A stretch of DNA of 44,664 bases from Cytophagales bacterium (GCA_025359125.1 JANYHI010000087.1:1-44664), one strand, 5' to 3'; positions 35,103 through 44,521 are shown, numbered from the stretch's first letter. Notes: a model not told the origin generated them from the sequence alone. A program made the numbers and translations.

Positions 35103-35489
35103 TTAATTCATTCGCAAAGGCGCCACCATTACAAACTCAGGAATATTTACACTAAACTGCGTTCCGTCTACAATGCGTTCCATCTGATAGGTGCCAACCA
35201 TTTTACCGATCCCGGATTTTAAATTGCAACCCGAAACATATTGATGCGATTCTCCGGGTTCTAAAAGCGGCTGCAACCCCACCACGCCCTCGCCTTCTAC
35301 TTCTCTGGTAGTAAATCCTGCATCAACAATATGCCAGTGCCTGCGTTTCAGTTGGATGGTAAATTCACTGTGGTTTTCAATCGTGATTTTATAGGTAAAC
35401 ACATAGTGATATTGGCTGGGGCTTGAGTACGAAGGCTGGTACTCCGTTTCTACAATTACTTTTACGCCCTGTGTTATTTCCATTACCAT
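35103..35489 (-). CDS. apaG: ApaG domain protein
   Basis: The 128-residue protein matches ApaG throughout: YVFTYKITIENHS, VQLKRRHWHIVDA-like IQLKRRHWHIVDAG, VEGEGVVGLQPLLEPGESHQY and GTYQMERI. ApaG is a fibronectin-III-like beta sandwich whose biochemical role is unsettled. It was linked to cobalt and magnesium tolerance and to diadenosine tetraphosphate in enterobacteria. The start could be ATG 35489 or the next in-frame ATG at 35483. The promoter element lies so close that the second may be the true one. Confidence 0.93.
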   Translation of the reverse strand: MVMEITQGVKVIVETEYQPSYSSPSQYHYVFTYKITIENHSEFTIQLKRRHWHIVDAGFTTREVEGEGVVGLQPLLEPGESHQYVSGCNLKSGIGKMVGTYQMERIVDGTQFSVNIPEFVMVAPLRMN

Positions 35490-35494
35490 ACGTT

Positions 35495-35502
35495 CAAAAA
35501 TA
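35495..35502 (-). promoter_or_regulatory. -7 promoter element for apaG (TATTTTTG)
   Basis: This is an exact TAnnTTTG match on the minus strand, only 5 nt before ATG 35489. It implies a very short leader, a leaderless mRNA, or use of ATG 35483. Confidence 0.5.
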
Positions 35503-35548
35503 TCAAATTTTTCTAATTTTCGCTTTTAACTTAAATTGATTTGATAAA

Positions 35549-36211
35549 GTGGTAGTAAAGATAGCAACATCCTGGAAACAGAGACTTCAAAATGAGTTTG
35601 ACAAGCCATATTTTGGAGAATTAATTTCCTTCGTAAAGAATGAATATAGTTTGCAGGTAGTTTACCCCAAAGCGAAAGAAATCTTTAATGCCTTTGATGC
35701 CTGTGCTTTTGATGACGTAAAGGTGGTAATACTCGGGCAAGATCCTTATCATGGCGAGGGGCAAGCAAATGGGTTGTGCTTTTCGGTAAACGAGGGCGTC
35801 AAACCACCGCCATCGCTTGTTAATATTTTTAAAGAGATTAAAGCTGATTTAGGTAAGCCCATTTCTACTTCAGGCAATTTGCAGCCCTGGGCTAATCAAG
35901 GCGTATTGCTTTTAAATGCTACGCTTACGGTAAGGGCATCTTCTCCGGGTTCTCACCAAAAAAAAGGATGGGAAATCTTTACAGACGCTGTTATCAAAAT
36001 AATTTCTGAAGAGCGAGAAGGACTCGTTTTTATTTTATGGGGAGCTTATGCTCAGAAAAAGGGAGAGGTCATAGATCCTGAAAAACATTTTGTGATTATG
36101 TCACCTCATCCATCACCATTTTCTGCTGATAGAGGATTTTTCGGCTCAAAGCCATTTAGTAAAACAAATGAGTATTTAAGAAGTAAAGGTTTGAAGGAGA
36201 TTGATTGGTAA
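35549..36211 (+). CDS. ung: Uracil-DNA glycosylase, family 1
   Basis: Ung removes uracil from DNA to begin base excision repair. The 220-residue protein has the catalytic Asp65 in GQDPYHGEGQANGLCFSV, LLNATLTVR, and the DNA-intercalation loop MSPHPSPFSADRGFFG with His187. The start is GTG 35549: an in-frame TGA at 35537-35539 and the absence of any ATG before the conserved KIATSWK leave no better choice. The 59-nt spacer with apaG is divergent. TTGATTTG at 35536-35543 is one base off the -7 consensus and would give almost no leader. Confidence 0.96.
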   Translation: MVVKIATSWKQRLQNEFDKPYFGELISFVKNEYSLQVVYPKAKEIFNAFDACAFDDVKVVILGQDPYHGEGQANGLCFSVNEGVKPPPSLVNIFKEIKADLGKPISTSGNLQPWANQGVLLLNATLTVRASSPGSHQKKGWEIFTDAVIKIISEEREGLVFILWGAYAQKKGEVIDPEKHFVIMSPHPSPFSADRGFFGSKPFSKTNEYLRSKGLKEIDW

Positions 36212-36237
36212 CTTAGTTATTGGTGAACGGGTATAAA

Positions 36238-36288
36238 TTATCTGTTAATGGTCATCAGTTTAAAAATTGAAATCCTATTAACAGATAA
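36238..36288. repeat. Inverted repeat between ung and lepB
   Basis: TTATCTGTTAAT (36238-36249) and ATTAACAGATAA (36277-36288) form a perfect 12-bp inverted repeat with a 27-nt spacer. A further AACAGATAAC copy follows at 36301-36310. It sits between two convergent genes and could end transcription from either side, but it lacks a GC-rich stem and T tract. Confidence 0.5.
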
Positions 36289-36313
36289 CCATTGACAATC
36301 AACAGATAACTAA

Positions 36314-37471
36314 CTACCTGATCAGCTTAAAGAATCTATTCCAGCGAATTTTGTCAACAAAGGTTCCGTATTTATCCAATGAAAGCCAGATGAAAAATCC
36401 CTTACCTACGATGTGATCTTCGGGAACAAAGCCCCAATATCTAGAGTCAAGAGAGTTATCGCGGTTGTCACCCATCATAAAATAATAATTTTGTTTGAAG
36501 GTGTATTCCGTAACTTCTTTGCCATCTACTTTAAGTCTACTGTTTTCAATAACAACGTCTTTATTGTTTTCGTACGCTTTAATCGTGAATCCATAAATTG
36601 ATAGAGTAGAATCGTTAATGGCTATCTTCATTCCTTCTTTAGGCAAAGTAAGTGGGCCATAGTTACTGCCACTCCACGTAGATGTATATTTAGAGAAGGG
36701 AAAGCGTTCCGCTTCACCACCACCTTCTTCAATTTCTGAAGATATAACGTAGGGTAGACTCTTTACTGCTTTCTGGGTAGCTTCTGTCAGATACATTGAA
36801 TAGTAAACATGACTTGGATTTGCGTTATCAGCGCGACCATGCTCTGTATAGTCATCACCATCTAAACCTAATGCTTCAATATTTCTTTTGTTGATTTCAT
36901 CTTTTGCAATTACTCGGTAGCTAAAGCGCATTTCAGGCGCATTGTCTGCAACCTTTCCGTTAATGAAGAGTTGTTTGTTTTTTATTTCCAACACATCTCC
37001 TCCAATAGCAACACATCTTTTAATGTAGTTTGTTTTTAAATCTACCGGGTAGTCAATCCAGCTTGCTCGATTGTAATTACCATAATTATTTTCTTCAATG
37101 CGTGGCACATTAAAAACAACCACATCATTGTTTTTTACATGCGTAATGCCCGGCAAACGAAAGGTTGGTAATTGTACAGCAGGTATATAAGAAGGGATAT
37201 CAGTAAACCAAATTTTTTGATGCGTCAATGGTATTTGTAAAGGCGTTCGGGGTGTGCGCGTACCGTAATGGAATTTACTTACAAAAAGAAAGTCGCCCAC
37301 CAATAATGAGTTTTCCATGGAAGGAGTGGGGATGGTGTATGCTTCCATGATTAGCCAGCGGATAAGGGTAGCGGCTACTACAGCAAATAAGATGGCATCC
37401 CACCATTCGCGCAAAGCAGATTTTTTTACTTTAGTCTCTTCAACTTTTTTTTCCCAGAATTTCCAATTCAT
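36314..37471 (-). CDS. lepB: Signal peptidase I
   Basis: LepB cleaves signal peptides at the outer face of the inner membrane. The 385-residue protein has one N-terminal membrane helix (about 25-42), the catalytic Ser51 in [13 protein letters not shown], Lys151 in [12 protein letters not shown], and box [15 protein letters not shown] near the C-terminus. It is longer than typical LepB because of an insertion of about 120 residues in the second catalytic half (after residue 170), common in Bacteroidota. It lies 58 nt after dapB and probably ends the parA-lepB unit. Confidence 0.95.
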   Translation of the reverse strand: MNWKFWEKKVEETKVKKSALREWWDAILFAVVAATLIRWLIMEAYTIPTPSMENSLLVGDFLFVSKFHYGTRTPRTPLQIPLTHQKIWFTDIPSYIPAVQLPTFRLPGITHVKNNDVVVFNVPRIEENNYGNYNRASWIDYPVDLKTNYIKRCVAIGGDVLEIKNKQLFINGKVADNAPEMRFSYRVIAKDEINKRNIEALGLDGDDYTEHGRADNANPSHVYYSMYLTEATQKAVKSLPYVISSEIEEGGGEAERFPFSKYTSTWSGSNYGPLTLPKEGMKIAINDSTLSIYGFTIKAYENNKDVVIENSRLKVDGKEVTEYTFKQNYYFMMGDNRDNSLDSRYWGFVPEDHIVGKGFFIWLSLDKYGTFVDKIRWNRFFKLIR

Positions 37472-37529
37472 AATATTACCAGTGATGTTAAAAATCTCGC
37501 AAAGAAAGTGATTTTTGGCTTAGTAAAAG

Positions 37530-38237
37530 TTAGAAGTTTAAAAAATCAACCATCGAATAAATTCCTCTTTTACCAGCCATCCACTCGGCCACCATTACCG
37601 CACCCTGTGCAAATCCTTCTCTTGAATGAGCGGTATGTGTGATCTCCAAGTCATCAACAGCAGATTGATACTTGACTGTGTGCGTGCCAGGTGCCGGATC
37701 TACTCTAAATGCATTGATAACGATAGACGAGGGGGTTTCAGTTGCACCTAAGTGCCACTCTTTGATGAGTGGTTGATTTTTGATAATGCCTTCGGCTAGT
37801 GTAATGGCTGTTCCACTAGGGGCATCTTTCTTTTGAGTGTGATGCGTTTCGTCAATGCTTACCTTATATGAAGTATGAGGTTTCATTAATCTTGCTAATG
37901 CTTCGTTTAGTTTAAAGAATAGATTTACGCCCAAACTAAAATTAGATGCGTAAAAAAAGCCTCCGTTCTTTTGCTTACAATAATCTTCAATTTCTGTTTT
38001 GCGATGTAACCATCCTGTGGTTCCGCACACCACCGGAATCTGGTTATCAAAACAATACTTTAAATTTTCAATGGCTACTTCTGGTTGAGAAAACTCAATG
38101 GCTACATCGGCCTGCGCATTAAAACTATTTCGCTCACTTTCATTGTCAATTTTACCAATAATTATATGGCCGCGCTGTGCAGCAATGGCTTCAATTATTT
38201 TGCCCATTTTGCCGTAGCCGATTAATAGAATATTCAT
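37530..38237 (-). CDS. dapB: 4-hydroxy-tetrahydrodipicolinate reductase
   Basis: DapB reduces the dihydrodipicolinate precursor with NAD(P)H in the lysine and meso-diaminopimelate pathway. The 235-residue protein has the dinucleotide motif IGYGKMGK, CGTTGW, ASNFSLGVNLF and the substrate motif DETHHTQKKDAPSGTAI. It is a little shorter than the E. coli enzyme (about 270), as is usual in this phylum. Placement between parB-DUF5683 and lepB suggests a housekeeping envelope unit. Confidence 0.96.
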   Translation of the reverse strand: MNILLIGYGKMGKIIEAIAAQRGHIIIGKIDNESERNSFNAQADVAIEFSQPEVAIENLKYCFDNQIPVVCGTTGWLHRKTEIEDYCKQKNGGFFYASNFSLGVNLFFKLNEALARLMKPHTSYKVSIDETHHTQKKDAPSGTAITLAEGIIKNQPLIKEWHLGATETPSSIVINAFRVDPAPGTHTVKYQSAVDDLEITHTAHSREGFAQGAVMVAEWMAGKRGIYSMVDFLNF

Positions 38238-38242
38238 GAAAA

Positions 38243-38331
38243 AGTAGTTAGAAGATAGAGGAGGTAGTGGACAATAGAATTAGACAATAATAATTAGCGA
38301 TGATACCAGTTTTGCAAAGCTACTAACTACT
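38243..38331. repeat. Short inverted repeat in the dapB leader
   Basis: AGTAGTTAG (38243-38251) and CTAACTACT (38323-38331) are perfect 9-bp inverted copies at either end of the 118-nt gap between the DUF5683 and dapB genes. The gap between them is A/G-rich with GGAGGTAGTGG. No other function is visible. Confidence 0.35.
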
Positions 38332-38355
38332 CTCTGCAAACTCCTAGCTCCTTTT

Positions 38356-38937
38356 TTAAAATCTTAATTTGATGGCGATTCCGGTACTGGTGCCCGTGTA
38401 GTAATTGCTATCCATCATCGGTTCTATCTTAACTTTTAGTTTAGGATTGAGATCAAACTCTTTCAAGTGTGCATCTACGTGCGCATCGATCAACTGAAGC
38501 ACGTAGAAAAATCCGGTGATGATAAGAAAATAATCTCTTTGCCTCCTTGCCGAATCAATAATAGTTCTTAGTTGAGCTTCTGAAAGACCCAATGCAGGGC
38601 TTACTGTTCCACCGTTATTGAGAAGATCAAACAAATCGTTTCGGTATTTTATCCCAGCCTTATTGTAGAAATCAACTACTGAAATCAGCCCAATCAATCC
38701 GCCATAAACCAACGGCACTTTCCAATATTTTTTATTATAAATCTGACCAAGACCTGGTAAAATTGCAGAGTACAATAAGGCTTTGCGCGGATTGAATCGT
38801 TTGGAATACGTCTCGATTGAAATAACTTTTCCTTTGCGTATAAAAACGGAATCAGAAGAAACCTTGGCCGTATCGGGCGGGTTGTCTTGTGAAAAGGAAA
38901 GCGAACTGATCAGTAATAACCCTACTAATATTTTCAT
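38356..38937 (-). CDS. DUF5683 protein
   Basis: The 193-residue protein has a signal peptide ([17 protein letters not shown]) and then RFNPRKALLYSAILPGLGQIYNKKYWKVPLVY, the hallmark of DUF5683 in Bacteroidota. A second hydrophobic segment, GGLIGLISVVDFYN, follows, with another near FFYVLQLIDAHVDAHL. It is probably an envelope protein of unknown function. It overlaps parB by 4 nt, so it is translated with the segregation proteins. Confidence 0.88.
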   Translation of the reverse strand: MKILVGLLLISSLSFSQDNPPDTAKVSSDSVFIRKGKVISIETYSKRFNPRKALLYSAILPGLGQIYNKKYWKVPLVYGGLIGLISVVDFYNKAGIKYRNDLFDLLNNGGTVSPALGLSEAQLRTIIDSARRQRDYFLIITGFFYVLQLIDAHVDAHLKEFDLNPKLKVKIEPMMDSNYYTGTSTGIAIKLRF

Positions 38938-39839
38938 CCAACCTTTAAAATATCCAGGATGCGATTTAAGTCTTCAATAGACAAAAACGGAATCCTTATA
39001 TCTCCCTTTTTGCCGTCACTCTTAACACTAACTTTCGTGCCAAAATGTGATGATAGACGTGACTGTAAGTTATTAATTTCTTTGGTAGCACCGTTTGCTT
39101 TTAGCTTGGTAGCTTCTGTTTTTTGATTTTTAGACAAAAGCTCGCGTGCTAACTCTTCCACTCTTCTCACCGAAAGATCTTCAGAAAGAATTTTCTTAAA
39201 GATATAAAGTTGAGAATCGAAATTGTCTACGTTGATGATGGCACGGGCATGCCCCATTGAAATTTTGTTATCGCGCAAAGCAATTTGAATATCGGGAGGA
39301 AGTTTTAACAGGCGTAAATAGTTGGTAACAGTAGATCTATTTTTGCCTACGCGCTCGCCCAACTCATCTTGTTTTAGGTTACATTCTGAAATAAGTCGTT
39401 GATAGCTTAGTGAAATTTCAATTGGGTTTAAATTTTCGCGCTGTATGTTTTCGATCAATGCCATCTCTAGCATTTGCTGATCATCGGCAGATCTTATGTA
39501 AGCAGGAAGCGAAGTCAGTCCTGCTAATTTGGAAGCTTGAAACCTTCTTTCTCCTGATATTAGTTGATATTGATTGCGAGCTAATCGCCTTACAGTAATC
39601 GGTTGTATAATTCCGTGTACTTTAATCGACTCAGCTAATTCGGCTAATGCTTCCTGGTCAAAATATTCTCGCGGCTGAAATGGATTGGTTTCAATTTCAG
39701 TAATCGAAATTTCGTTAATACTTCCGTTTCCGGGATTTGTATTAACGGGCGAGGTGACATCTACCTCTAGTCTTTCTTCGGTTGGTGTATCACTTAATAA
39801 TGCACTTAAACCCCGGCCTAATGCTCTTTTCTTACTCAT
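38934..39839 (-). CDS. parB: Chromosome partitioning protein ParB
   Basis: The 301-residue protein has the N-terminal CTP-binding region with GERRFQAS (96-103) and TNPFQPRE. A helix-turn-helix follows ([20 protein letters not shown]), then [22 protein letters not shown] and a C-terminal dimerisation domain. ParB loads onto parS sites and slides as a CTP clamp, working with ParA and SMC. It overlaps parA upstream and the DUF5683 gene downstream by 4 nt each. Confidence 0.96.
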   Translation of the reverse strand: MSKKRALGRGLSALLSDTPTEERLEVDVTSPVNTNPGNGSINEISITEIETNPFQPREYFDQEALAELAESIKVHGIIQPITVRRLARNQYQLISGERRFQASKLAGLTSLPAYIRSADDQQMLEMALIENIQRENLNPIEISLSYQRLISECNLKQDELGERVGKNRSTVTNYLRLLKLPPDIQIALRDNKISMGHARAIINVDNFDSQLYIFKKILSEDLSVRRVEELARELLSKNQKTEATKLKANGATKEINNLQSRLSSHFGTKVSVKSDGKKGDIRIPFLSIEDLNRILDILKVG

Positions 39840-40609
39840 TTCGATAAACCGTTTTTATTTAAAATTTCATGAGCCAAATTAAGATAGCTAATCGCTCCTT
39901 TACTTTCAGCATCGTGTACAATAGCTGGTAAACCAAAACTGGGCGATTCACTTAACTTAACATTGCGTGGAATGATGGTATTGAAGGCAATGTTTTTGAA
40001 ATGCGTTTTAACTTCTTCTACTACTTGGTTTCCCAATGAGGTTCGAGAATCGTATAGCGTTAATAAAATACCTTCTATTTCTAGTTTTGGATTTAACCGG
40101 GTTTGAATAATTTTGATGGTGTTCAATAGTTTCCCCAATCCTTCTAACGCAAAGTATTCGCATTGCACAGGTATTAAAACCGAATCTGCAGCGGTGAGCG
40201 AGTTAATGGTAATTAAACCAAGAGATGGAGAACAATCGATGATAATAAAATCATATTGGTTCTTAATCTTAGCAAGAGAGTTTCTCATTTTCTCCTCCCT
40301 ATGCTCAATATTTACCATCTCCACTTCGGCTCCTACCAAATCAATGTGAGAGGGGAGAATATCTAGATACTTCAAATCATTTTTTACTACTGCATCTAAC
40401 GGGTTGATGCCATCTACCATGCACTCATAAATGCTTTTCTTGATTTCTTTTGGGTTCATTCCCAAGCCAGAAGTTGAATTGGCTTGTGGGTCGGCATCTA
40501 CCAACAGTGTCTTGTATTCCAACACGGCCAAGCTCGCAGCAAGATTGATGGCAGTGGTTGTCTTACCTACACCTCCTTTTTGATTTGCAATCGCAATAAT
40601 TTTACCCAT
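39836..40609 (-). CDS. parA: Chromosome partitioning ATPase ParA
   Basis: The 257-residue protein is a Soj-type ParA: deviant Walker A KGGVGKTT (11-18), [13 protein letters not shown], and [15 protein letters not shown] as Walker B. It lacks the N-terminal helix-turn-helix of plasmid ParA forms, pointing to chromosomal segregation. It is the first gene of parA-parB-DUF5683-dapB-lepB. A 219-nt region with repeats and a -7 element separates it from yidC. Confidence 0.96.
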   Translation of the reverse strand: MGKIIAIANQKGGVGKTTTAINLAASLAVLEYKTLLVDADPQANSTSGLGMNPKEIKKSIYECMVDGINPLDAVVKNDLKYLDILPSHIDLVGAEVEMVNIEHREEKMRNSLAKIKNQYDFIIIDCSPSLGLITINSLTAADSVLIPVQCEYFALEGLGKLLNTIKIIQTRLNPKLEIEGILLTLYDSRTSLGNQVVEEVKTHFKNIAFNTIIPRNVKLSESPSFGLPAIVHDAESKGAISYLNLAHEILNKNGLSK

Positions 40610-40679
40610 AAAATTAATTTGATAATTATATGATTTGAGAATTCGAAGATGTCGTAATAATAAAGTTGGCTTGATGAAG

Positions 40680-40711
40680 TTTCAAATCAACTCACTTTCA
40701 AATTTTCAAAT
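40680..40711. repeat. Three TTTCAAAT direct repeats in the parA leader
   Basis: TTTCAAAT occurs at 40680-40687, 40696-40703 and 40704-40711, with steps of 16 and 8 bp. They lie between the -7 element and the parA start. They may be a binding array or simple AT-rich redundancy. Confidence 0.4.
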
Positions 40712-40719
40712 GGTTGTGA

Positions 40720-40727
40720 CAAATATA
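40720..40727 (-). promoter_or_regulatory. -7 promoter element for parA (TATATTTG)
   Basis: This is an exact TAnnTTTG match on the minus strand, about 110 nt before the parA start. The usual -33 position shows no TTG; the CGTG repeats start 13 bp upstream instead. Confidence 0.5.
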
Positions 40728-40740
40728 AGTAATGGAAAGA

Positions 40741-40760
40741 TCGTGGAACGTTCGTGAAAC
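40741..40760. promoter_or_regulatory. Tandem parS half-site-like repeats
   Basis: TCGTGGAAC (40741-40749) and TCGTGAAAC (40752-40760) are direct repeats 11 bp apart. Each resembles half of the parS palindrome (CGTGAAAC or CGTGGAAC). They sit in the promoter region of parA. A full parS palindrome was not found. Confidence 0.4.
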
Positions 40761-40828
40761 AAAGACTTATCCACGTACTGTCAACAGGTTTGTTAACAAT
40801 TCGTCCCCAATCAACTTAAAATGCGCGC

Positions 40829-42622
40829 TTATTTCTTCTTTTTAGATGCAGCCGCCTTTCTAGACTCCTCACTTGCCTTCATGGCTTCTTCCAGCTTAGT
40901 CATAAACTTGGACTTCGTGCCTGTGCCTGTAGCCGACTTCTTTTTATTTTCTTCCATGATGGCCTTGATCTTATCTTCATTTACAAAGCGTTTGATAACA
41001 GCTTGTTGGGTAAAGGTGATAAGGTTTGATACGAAGTAGTAAAAGCTTAAGCCGGCAGAGAATGAATTCAAAACAAACAAGAATATAATTGGCATAATGT
41101 ACCCCATTGTTTTCATAGGGCCTTCTACAGTACTTATTTGGTTATTCTGCCATTGATAAATAATGGTGGAGGCCGTCATTAACAATACAAATAAACTTAC
41201 GTGATCTCCATAGAAAGGAATGGTGAAAGGTAAATTTAAAATGGAGTCGTAGGTAGAAAGATCCTCTGCCCACAAGAAATGTTTTTGTCTAAGTTCAATC
41301 GACATTGGGAAGAATGTAAACATTGCAAAGAGAATCGGCATCTGAAGTAACAAAGGAATGCATCCCGCAAACGGATTAACTCCAACTTGTTTATACAGCT
41401 TCATAGTATCTTGCTGCGACTGCGCCATGTTATCAGCGTTCTTAGCTTTGATGGCATCCATCTCAGGTTTCAATAATTTCATCTTTGCCATTCCTAAATA
41501 AGATGAATAGGAGAGGGGTAGCAATACGATTTTAACAAATAGAACGAGCAGCACGATAATGATGCCGTAGTTGCCGATAAACCTTTCCAGGAATTTGAAA
41601 ATGGGGATGATAACAAAGCGATTTATCCACGACATAGGAGGCCAGCCTAGTGAAAGATTTTCATCAAAGCCCGGAGTTACATTGTTAATAACCTTGAAGT
41701 CATTTGGGCCAAAGAAATAATCGAAAGATGCTTTTTTTGATGATACATTTTCTGTGGGGATGAACAATTCAACACTTGCATTTTTTACAACTGAAGAGTC
41801 TGATGTATTTACCGATAATTTTACTTCTCCGCCCGAGAAAGATTGATTGGCAATGATGGAGCTGATAAAAAATTTCTGTCGAATTGAAACCCATTTGATT
41901 GGGTTGGCAAATGCCTCTTCTCTTGTATCATCACCAGTTTCAGTTAGCCCATCAAACTTTCCATCATTTGAAAAATAATTAATAGTTGTTTTGTTTCTGC
42001 TATCGGCAATATCTTTTTCCTGCAGTGCAATCGCATCTCTCCATTGGAAGGAAATATTTTTCCCTGCAAAAGTTACTCCGCTAGATTCTAATTTGTAACC
42101 AATTTTAAATCCACTAGGAGGGACAGAGTAAATATGAGAGATAAAAGACGACTCGCTTATTTTAGCTTTTAAGGTAATGATAGTAGTATCGGCATTCTTT
42201 CTAACGGATGGGGTGTAAAATAGCTGATATAGATCAACATCTTTACCATCATACGTAGCTTTTAGTGTGAATGAATTATTGTTATTGAAAATTAGATACA
42301 GCGGTTTTTGAGAATACGTTTTGAATTTTTTCAATTCTAATTCCGAGATAAATCCTTTATTAGAAAGAACAATGCGCAAATCTTCATTTTCAACTTTTGT
42401 AAACTCTTCACTGCCTTGTAGCAAGCTTCCAAGATTTCCGTAAGATTGAATAACTGCGCTATCAACTTTTGCTGCTTGAGTAGCTTCTTCCTTTTTTAGT
42501 ACAGAAGCAATCGAATCAGTTTTTTTAGTGATGACGGGAGTAGGAGAGGGTGAAAAAAAGTAAAAATATACCATCAACAACACTGCTATCAACGTCATGC
42601 CTATGGCCGAATTCCTATCCAT
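40829..42622 (-). CDS. yidC: Membrane protein insertase YidC
   Basis: YidC inserts proteins into the inner membrane, alone or with SecYEG. The 597-residue protein has an N-terminal helix (MDRNSAIGMTLIAVLLMVYF) and a large periplasmic beta domain (about 40-330). Five C-terminal helices follow, with FGCIPLLLQMPILFAMF-like NPFAGCIPLLLQMPILFAMF and YIMPIIFLFVLNSFSAGLSFY. A Lys-rich cytosolic tail ends the protein. It has a very good promoter. pyrG lies upstream on the same strand, and the parAB operon lies downstream. Confidence 0.97.
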   Translation of the reverse strand: MDRNSAIGMTLIAVLLMVYFYFFSPSPTPVITKKTDSIASVLKKEEATQAAKVDSAVIQSYGNLGSLLQGSEEFTKVENEDLRIVLSNKGFISELELKKFKTYSQKPLYLIFNNNNSFTLKATYDGKDVDLYQLFYTPSVRKNADTTIITLKAKISESSFISHIYSVPPSGFKIGYKLESSGVTFAGKNISFQWRDAIALQEKDIADSRNKTTINYFSNDGKFDGLTETGDDTREEAFANPIKWVSIRQKFFISSIIANQSFSGGEVKLSVNTSDSSVVKNASVELFIPTENVSSKKASFDYFFGPNDFKVINNVTPGFDENLSLGWPPMSWINRFVIIPIFKFLERFIGNYGIIIVLLVLFVKIVLLPLSYSSYLGMAKMKLLKPEMDAIKAKNADNMAQSQQDTMKLYKQVGVNPFAGCIPLLLQMPILFAMFTFFPMSIELRQKHFLWAEDLSTYDSILNLPFTIPFYGDHVSLFVLLMTASTIIYQWQNNQISTVEGPMKTMGYIMPIIFLFVLNSFSAGLSFYYFVSNLITFTQQAVIKRFVNEDKIKAIMEENKKKSATGTGTKSKFMTKLEEAMKASEESRKAAASKKKK

Positions 42623-42676
42623 CGTAATTAATTTTGAATGTTAAATGTTAAACTTTTAAATGGTCGATAATGATTT

Positions 42677-42707
42677 CAAAAATAGAGTCTGAGGTAGTAG
42701 TATTCAA
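42677..42707 (-). promoter_or_regulatory. Promoter of yidC
   Basis: On the minus strand TTG (42705-42707), a 20-bp spacer and TATTTTTG (42677-42684) match the -33/-7 consensus exactly, with the same spacer as the rpsF promoter. The start codon is 54 nt downstream. Confidence 0.7.
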
Positions 42708-42723
42708 AATTCGAAATTTATTA

Positions 42724-44337
42724 TTACGATCTCTTATTCTCCATGGCAGCCACAACAAACTTTACGAATAAAGGATGCGGATTTAATACTGTGCTACGCA
42801 ATTCTGGATGAAATTGAACACCTATGAACCAAGGATGATCTTTTAATTCCACCACCTCTACTAAACCCGAATCGGGATTAACACCTACTGCCTTTAATCC
42901 TGCTTCTTCAATTTGTTCCAAGTATTTGTTATTGAATTCATACCTATGACGATGTCGTTCGTGAATTAGTGTATCGCCATATACATGATTTGCCTTAGAT
43001 CCTTTTTTTAGCTTGCAAGCATAGGCTCCTAGTCTCATCGTTCCGCCTTTAGTTGTAATCTTCTTTTGCTCCTCCATCATGTCAATGACGGGATATTTAG
43101 TTTTTGGATTCAATTCAGTTGAACTGGCATCTAATCCTAAAACATTACGAGCAAATTCTACTACCGCACATTGCATTCCTAAACAGATGCCCAAAAACGG
43201 AATCTTATTTTCGCGCACGTATTTGATGGCTTCAATTTTTCCCTCTAGGCCTCTTTCACCAAATCCGGGAGCTACCAAAACGGCATCTAGTTGGCCAAGA
43301 ATCGTTTCAACAGTTTCTTTCGAAATATCTTCAGATGAAATCCATTTCAAATTCACCTTGCAATCGTTTTGAGAACCCGCGTGGATAAAAGCTTCAGCAA
43401 TAGATTTGTAAGCGTCTGGTAAGGAAACATATTTTCCTACTAGGCCAATGGTAACTTCATTGATTGGGTTCTTTAATTTGCCAAGAAAAGCTTTCCATTG
43501 TTCTAAGTCTGGCTCTTGTTTAGTAGTAACTTTAAGCTTTGCCAAAACACGCTCGTCAAGCTTTTCTTTCTTCATCAGCAAGGGCACGTCATAGATTGTG
43601 TCAGCGTCCATTGCTTCGATTACTGAGTTCAAATTCACATTACAAAAAAGAGCCAGCTTTTTTCTGATTTCCATCGAAAGCGGATGCTCCGTCCGGCACA
43701 CTAAAATATCGGGTTGAATTCCGTAAGAAAGTAGCTCCTTAACAGAGTGTTGAGTGGGCTTTGTTTTTAATTCTTTGGCCGCCTTTAAATATGGAATCAA
43801 GGTAAGGTGAATCACCATCGCATTATTTGCGCCTAAGTCCCAGCGTACTTGCCGCACCGCTTCAACAAACGGAAGTGACTCAATATCTCCAACAGAACCT
43901 CCTATCTCTGTAATAATAAAATCGTATTGACCAGTTTCCCCTAATAGGAAGATGTTTCTTTTTATTTCGTCTGTTATGTGAGGGACTACCTGAACCGTTT
44001 TGCCTAAATATTCTCCATGACGCTCTTTGGTGATGACATTGTTATATATCCTTCCCGTGGTTACATTATTTGCTTTTGAAGTGCGCACATTTAAAAAGCG
44101 TTCGTAATGCCCTAAGTCTAAGTCAGTTTCACCACCATCATCGGTTACATAGCACTCACCATGCTCGTAAGGGTTCAGCGTTCCGGGATCTATATTAATA
44201 TATGGATCGAATTTTTGGATGGTAACGGTAAACCCTCTGGCCTGTAATAGTTTACCAAGCGAGGCAGAGATAATGCCCTTTCCTAACGAAGAGGTTACAC
44301 CACCGGTAACAAAAATATACTTTGTAGAAGAAGACAT
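42724..44337 (-). CDS. pyrG: CTP synthase
   Basis: PyrG makes CTP from UTP, ATP and glutamine. The 537-residue protein has the synthetase domain ([50 protein letters not shown]) and the class I glutamine amidotransferase domain with nucleophile Cys385 in LGICLGMQ and FHPEL near the end. Length and motifs are standard. It reads towards yidC with 101 nt between, in which yidC has its own promoter. CTP also serves ParB, encoded just downstream, though this is a coincidence of neighbourhood rather than evidence of a link. Confidence 0.98.
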   Translation of the reverse strand: MSSSTKYIFVTGGVTSSLGKGIISASLGKLLQARGFTVTIQKFDPYINIDPGTLNPYEHGECYVTDDGGETDLDLGHYERFLNVRTSKANNVTTGRIYNNVITKERHGEYLGKTVQVVPHITDEIKRNIFLLGETGQYDFIITEIGGSVGDIESLPFVEAVRQVRWDLGANNAMVIHLTLIPYLKAAKELKTKPTQHSVKELLSYGIQPDILVCRTEHPLSMEIRKKLALFCNVNLNSVIEAMDADTIYDVPLLMKKEKLDERVLAKLKVTTKQEPDLEQWKAFLGKLKNPINEVTIGLVGKYVSLPDAYKSIAEAFIHAGSQNDCKVNLKWISSEDISKETVETILGQLDAVLVAPGFGERGLEGKIEAIKYVRENKIPFLGICLGMQCAVVEFARNVLGLDASSTELNPKTKYPVIDMMEEQKKITTKGGTMRLGAYACKLKKGSKANHVYGDTLIHERHRHRYEFNNKYLEQIEEAGLKAVGVNPDSGLVEVVELKDHPWFIGVQFHPELRSTVLNPHPLFVKFVVAAMENKRS

Positions 44338-44359
44338 GGAACGCTTAAAATTTCGGGCG

Positions 44360-44367
44360 CAAAGGTA
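44360..44367 (-). promoter_or_regulatory. -7 promoter element for pyrG (TACCTTTG)
   Basis: This is an exact TAnnTTTG match followed by CGCCC, 22 nt before the start codon. It shares the 12-base form TACCTTTGCGCC with the rpsF promoter. Confidence 0.65.
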
Positions 44368-44433
44368 GGGTATTTGAGTTGTTTCCCTAGCCCGAAGTTT
44401 TTAAAATTATTGCGATTTTGATGATTTTATGCC

Positions 44434-44441
44434 TACTTTTG
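44434..44441 (+). promoter_or_regulatory. -7 promoter element for the right-edge gene (TACTTTTG)
   Basis: This is an exact TAnnTTTG match, 80 nt before ATG 44522 and 14 nt before the small reading frame at 44456. TTTG at 44417-44420 is too close (13 bp) for a standard -33 element. Confidence 0.45.
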
Positions 44442-44455
44442 AAAACTACGTGCGT

Positions 44456-44521
44456 ATGCTCAAGAGGTTACATTTTTTAAGTTCAGTGCATAAAGTTTAT
44501 AATTCCATATCTTATTTTTAA
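44456..44521 (+). other. Possible 21-codon leader reading frame
   Basis: ATG 44456 opens MLKRLHFLSSVHKVYNSISYF, then TAA 44519-44521, directly followed in the same frame by the ATG of the next gene. The sequence is basic and aromatic, with no family match I recognise. It may be chance, or a leader peptide whose termination feeds re-initiation. Confidence 0.2.

Noticed and set aside
40610-40828. A chromosomal replication origin
   Set aside because: Only one DnaA-box-like site (TTATCCACG) is visible, there is no dnaA gene, and strand-skew data are not available. I report only the repeats.
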